Of a stretch of 8,974 nt of DNA, positions 7,519 to 8,974 are shown piece after piece. Below the pieces are notes generated by a model that ran no database searches, was not told the DNA's origin, and was given only the letters and a program-made list of their open reading frames with translations. The stretch is taken from the NCBI GenBank assembly GCA_017520365.1, contig JAFXFQ010000136.1, positions 1 through 8,974 of the forward strand, read 5' to 3'. The translations under genes were made by a program, and so were the position numbers. How positions within the stretch are numbered: position 1 is the stretch's first letter; every line of letters begins with the position of its first letter. This DNA is from Clostridia bacterium (GTDB taxonomy: Bacteria > Bacillota > Clostridia > Oscillospirales > CAG-272).

Positions 7519-8799
7519 CTATATTATTATTCTAAGAATGAACCTTGTATCCTCAACACAGAAAAGGCATTTTCCGCCCAACCTTTCCACGGCGTATCTT
7601 ATACTTTGTGCTCCGAAGCCGTGTCCGTCATTTTCTGAAACGGGGATACCGTCCGTAAACTCAGGCGCGCTTTCACAGGGATTCTCCACAGAGATAAGGA
7701 GCTTTTCATCTGAGCTTTTCATCATCAGCCGCACATAGGCACCTTCCTTTACGGGGGCCTGAGCGTTTATTGCGTTTTCAAGAGCATTGGAGACAACGGA
7801 AACGAGGAGTATCTCGTCCTCATCCGATTTTGACGGGGGCAGCTCGATAGAAGGCGAAATATTGACCTCAAAGCAAATGCCTCTTTCCTTACATCTTGCA
7901 ACGAAATCCGAAACGGTATAGTTGATCATTTCGTTTTGGCAAAAGCTTTGGGGCGCTGCATTTTCGGTCAGGCTTATGAATTTTGATATGAGCTCCAGAG
8001 CCGATGCAGTATCTCCTGCCTCCAGACTAACAGCCACGGTGCTGAGAAAATGCCTCATATCGTGGCGCAGGATGCGGGTTGAAACAAGGCTCTTTTTTTG
8101 AGCCTCCAGCTCTCGCTCCTGCTTATCCAGACATATTCTTACCGCCTGTTCCCGTTTTTTTGCATCCTCCTTTTTTCTGCTCTCGTTTACGTAGATCACC
8201 GAGAAGGCAGTATAGAAAATGCACAGCATAAGGGGCAGGGTCTCTGCTATAAGGGTATCCTTCCCGCTCCACAGGTCGGTATACACGCCCGTTATGTAGT
8301 CAAAGGCATAATATACGATGGGCGCGCTTGACAGCATAAGTGCCGACCAGCCGTCCTTTGAATACATCTCACTAAAGGGAGATGCAAAAAATCTCAGGCA
8401 AAAATACCCGAAGACAATAGTGGCGGCAGCCTGAACGGCGTATCCCCAGACGGCGCTGTCAGTTGCCGCTTGGGTGGCGATACCCAGCCAGTTGGGGACC
8501 TGACAGTCAAGATATGCAAGAGCTACCGCCGAAATAACGGTCACAGCTTTCTTTTTGAACACGGTGCAAGAGAATACCACTATGACCGCATGAGTGGTGA
8601 GGGGATAAAGGGACGTTGCAAGCTCCTCTCCGCCCAGCAGAAGAGTCCCTATCTGCAATGCACCGCAAACAGAGCAAAGCAAAATAGCTAAAAGAAGATT
8701 TTTACGATTTCTGTCTACGCCCGAAAAAGCAAGGGACAAGCAGACACCGAAAACAAGGAGAAGAGCCGTGCTCAAATAGAACATAATATCCTTTACCAT
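7519..8799 (-). CDS. Membrane sensor histidine kinase, GHKL (AgrC/HPK10-like) family
   Basis: A 426-residue membrane sensor kinase of a two-component system. The N-terminal half (about 6-205) has six or seven hydrophobic segments, roughly 6-26, 34-54, 62-81, 85-98, 116-139, 152-170 and 184-205, and no large extracellular domain. A charged, probably coiled-coil linker (206-240) leads to the dimerisation/phosphoacceptor helix with RHDMRH; His246 is the likely phosphorylated residue. The ATPase domain has the N-box SNALENAINA (337-346, Asn338/Asn342) and the glycine box GHGFGAQSI (392-400), typical of the HATPase_c_5/GHKL group used by AgrC-like peptide sensors. The ATG at 8799 follows a strong GGAGG and overlaps the end of the response regulator gene (ATGGTAA), so the pair is translationally coupled. 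The ligand is unknown; the several-pass sensor suggests a small peptide or membrane signal, which is inference. Confidence 0.92.
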   Translation of the reverse strand: MVKDIMFYLSTALLLVFGVCLSLAFSGVDRNRKNLLLAILLCSVCGALQIGTLLLGGEELATSLYPLTTHAVIVVFSCTVFKKKAVTVISAVALAYLDCQVPNWLGIATQAATDSAVWGYAVQAAATIVFGYFCLRFFASPFSEMYSKDGWSALMLSSAPIVYYAFDYITGVYTDLWSGKDTLIAETLPLMLCIFYTAFSVIYVNESRKKEDAKKREQAVRICLDKQERELEAQKKSLVSTRILRHDMRHFLSTVAVSLEAGDTASALELISKFISLTENAAPQSFCQNEMINYTVSDFVARCKERGICFEVNISPSIELPPSKSDEDEILLVSVVSNALENAINAQAPVKEGAYVRLMMKSSDEKLLISVENPCESAPEFTDGIPVSENDGHGFGAQSIRYAVERLGGKCLFCVEDTRFILRIII

Positions 8800-8974
8800 T
8801 GGCTATCCCCCTCCTCACCGAACATAATTTTAAAATATATACTCTCAAAGCCCTTCTGACAGCTTCTTGCAATAGGAATCACAGTTCCCGAGCGAAGGGT
8901 CACATCCTTGGCGGTGTAGCTGTCGATGGAGAAAACGTTGACAATGTAGCTTCTGTGACACTTGAAAAAGCCCC
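8793..8974 (-). CDS. LytTR-domain response regulator (C-terminal part only; 5' end outside window)
   Basis: The minus strand from the right edge reads 59 codons to a TAA at 8795-8793. The visible tail contains FFKCHRSYIVNVFSID, the hallmark of the LytTR DNA-binding domain (typically F.R.HRS.IVN), then VTLRSGTVIPIARS, matching the last strands of that domain (L.nG..ipvSR). A tail of about 20 residues ends EEGDSQW. By family, a receiver domain should precede it outside the window, making an AgrA/VirR-type regulator that binds direct repeats near target promoters. Its stop overlaps the kinase start by 7 bases (8793-8799), so the two are one operon and almost certainly cognate partners. This short frame would be missed by size-limited gene calling. 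Confidence 0.9.
   Translation of the reverse strand, partial: GFFKCHRSYIVNVFSIDSYTAKDVTLRSGTVIPIARSCQKGFESIYFKIMFGEEGDSQW
8807..8816 (-). promoter_or_regulatory. Ribosome binding site of the histidine kinase gene
   Basis: On the minus strand GAGGAGGGGG lies just before the ATG at 8799, within the last codons of the response regulator gene. This location supports coupled translation of regulator and kinase. I see no promoter between the two genes. Confidence 0.7.

Noticed and set aside
7403..7738. 111-codon plus-strand frame spanning the convergent junction
   Set aside because: It runs through the DUF436 gene end, the hairpin and the antisense of the kinase ATPase domain, so it is a shadow frame.
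1..8974. Defence system, prophage, insertion sequence or CRISPR content
   Set aside because: The AddAB motifs identify housekeeping break repair instead of a defence nuclease-helicase. I saw no transposase, integrase, terminal inverted repeats, spaced direct repeats or tRNA-like structure.

Overview
The window looks like an ordinary chromosomal segment of a low- to mid-GC anaerobic Bacillota bacterium, most likely a gut-type Clostridia relative. This is inferred from family content: an AddAB-type double-strand-break processing enzyme instead of RecBCD, a DUF436/UPF0340 (YwlG/TIGR01440) protein, an AgrC/AgrA-style kinase and LytTR regulator pair, and strong purine-rich Shine-Dalgarno sites before every gene. 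Species cannot be named from the sequence.

Layout. Bases 1-145 hold the unrecognised C-terminal end of a plus-strand gene. Bases 177-7470 form a tightly packed plus-strand cluster: addB (177-3395), addA (3388-6909, overlapping addB by 8 bases) and a DUF436 gene (6925-7470, 15 bases after addA). A perfect 17-bp hairpin closes the cluster and fills most of the 48-bp gap to a convergent minus-strand pair. In that pair a LytTR response regulator (8793-8974, only its C-terminal 59 codons are in the window) is followed, with a 7-base overlap, by a membrane GHKL histidine kinase (7519-8799). There is no gap over 300 bases without a gene, no RNA gene, no CRISPR array and no mobile element that I can see.

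How the genes work together. AddA and AddB should form the heterodimeric helicase-nuclease that resects DNA ends for RecA-dependent repair. Both subunits keep a complete RecB-type nuclease motif set, and AddB keeps the four cysteines of the Fe-S cluster. AddA carries all the helicase motifs, while the AddB N-terminal Walker A is degenerate. The DUF436 protein has no assigned function; its place in the cluster suggests only co-expression. The kinase and regulator form a separate two-component system of the kind often used for peptide sensing, but no peptide gene lies within the window.

I did not find a convincing undescribed system. The points worth a second look are the lost AddB Walker A, the DUF436 gene next to addAB, the convergent hairpin containing a stop codon, and the unassigned signal of the kinase.
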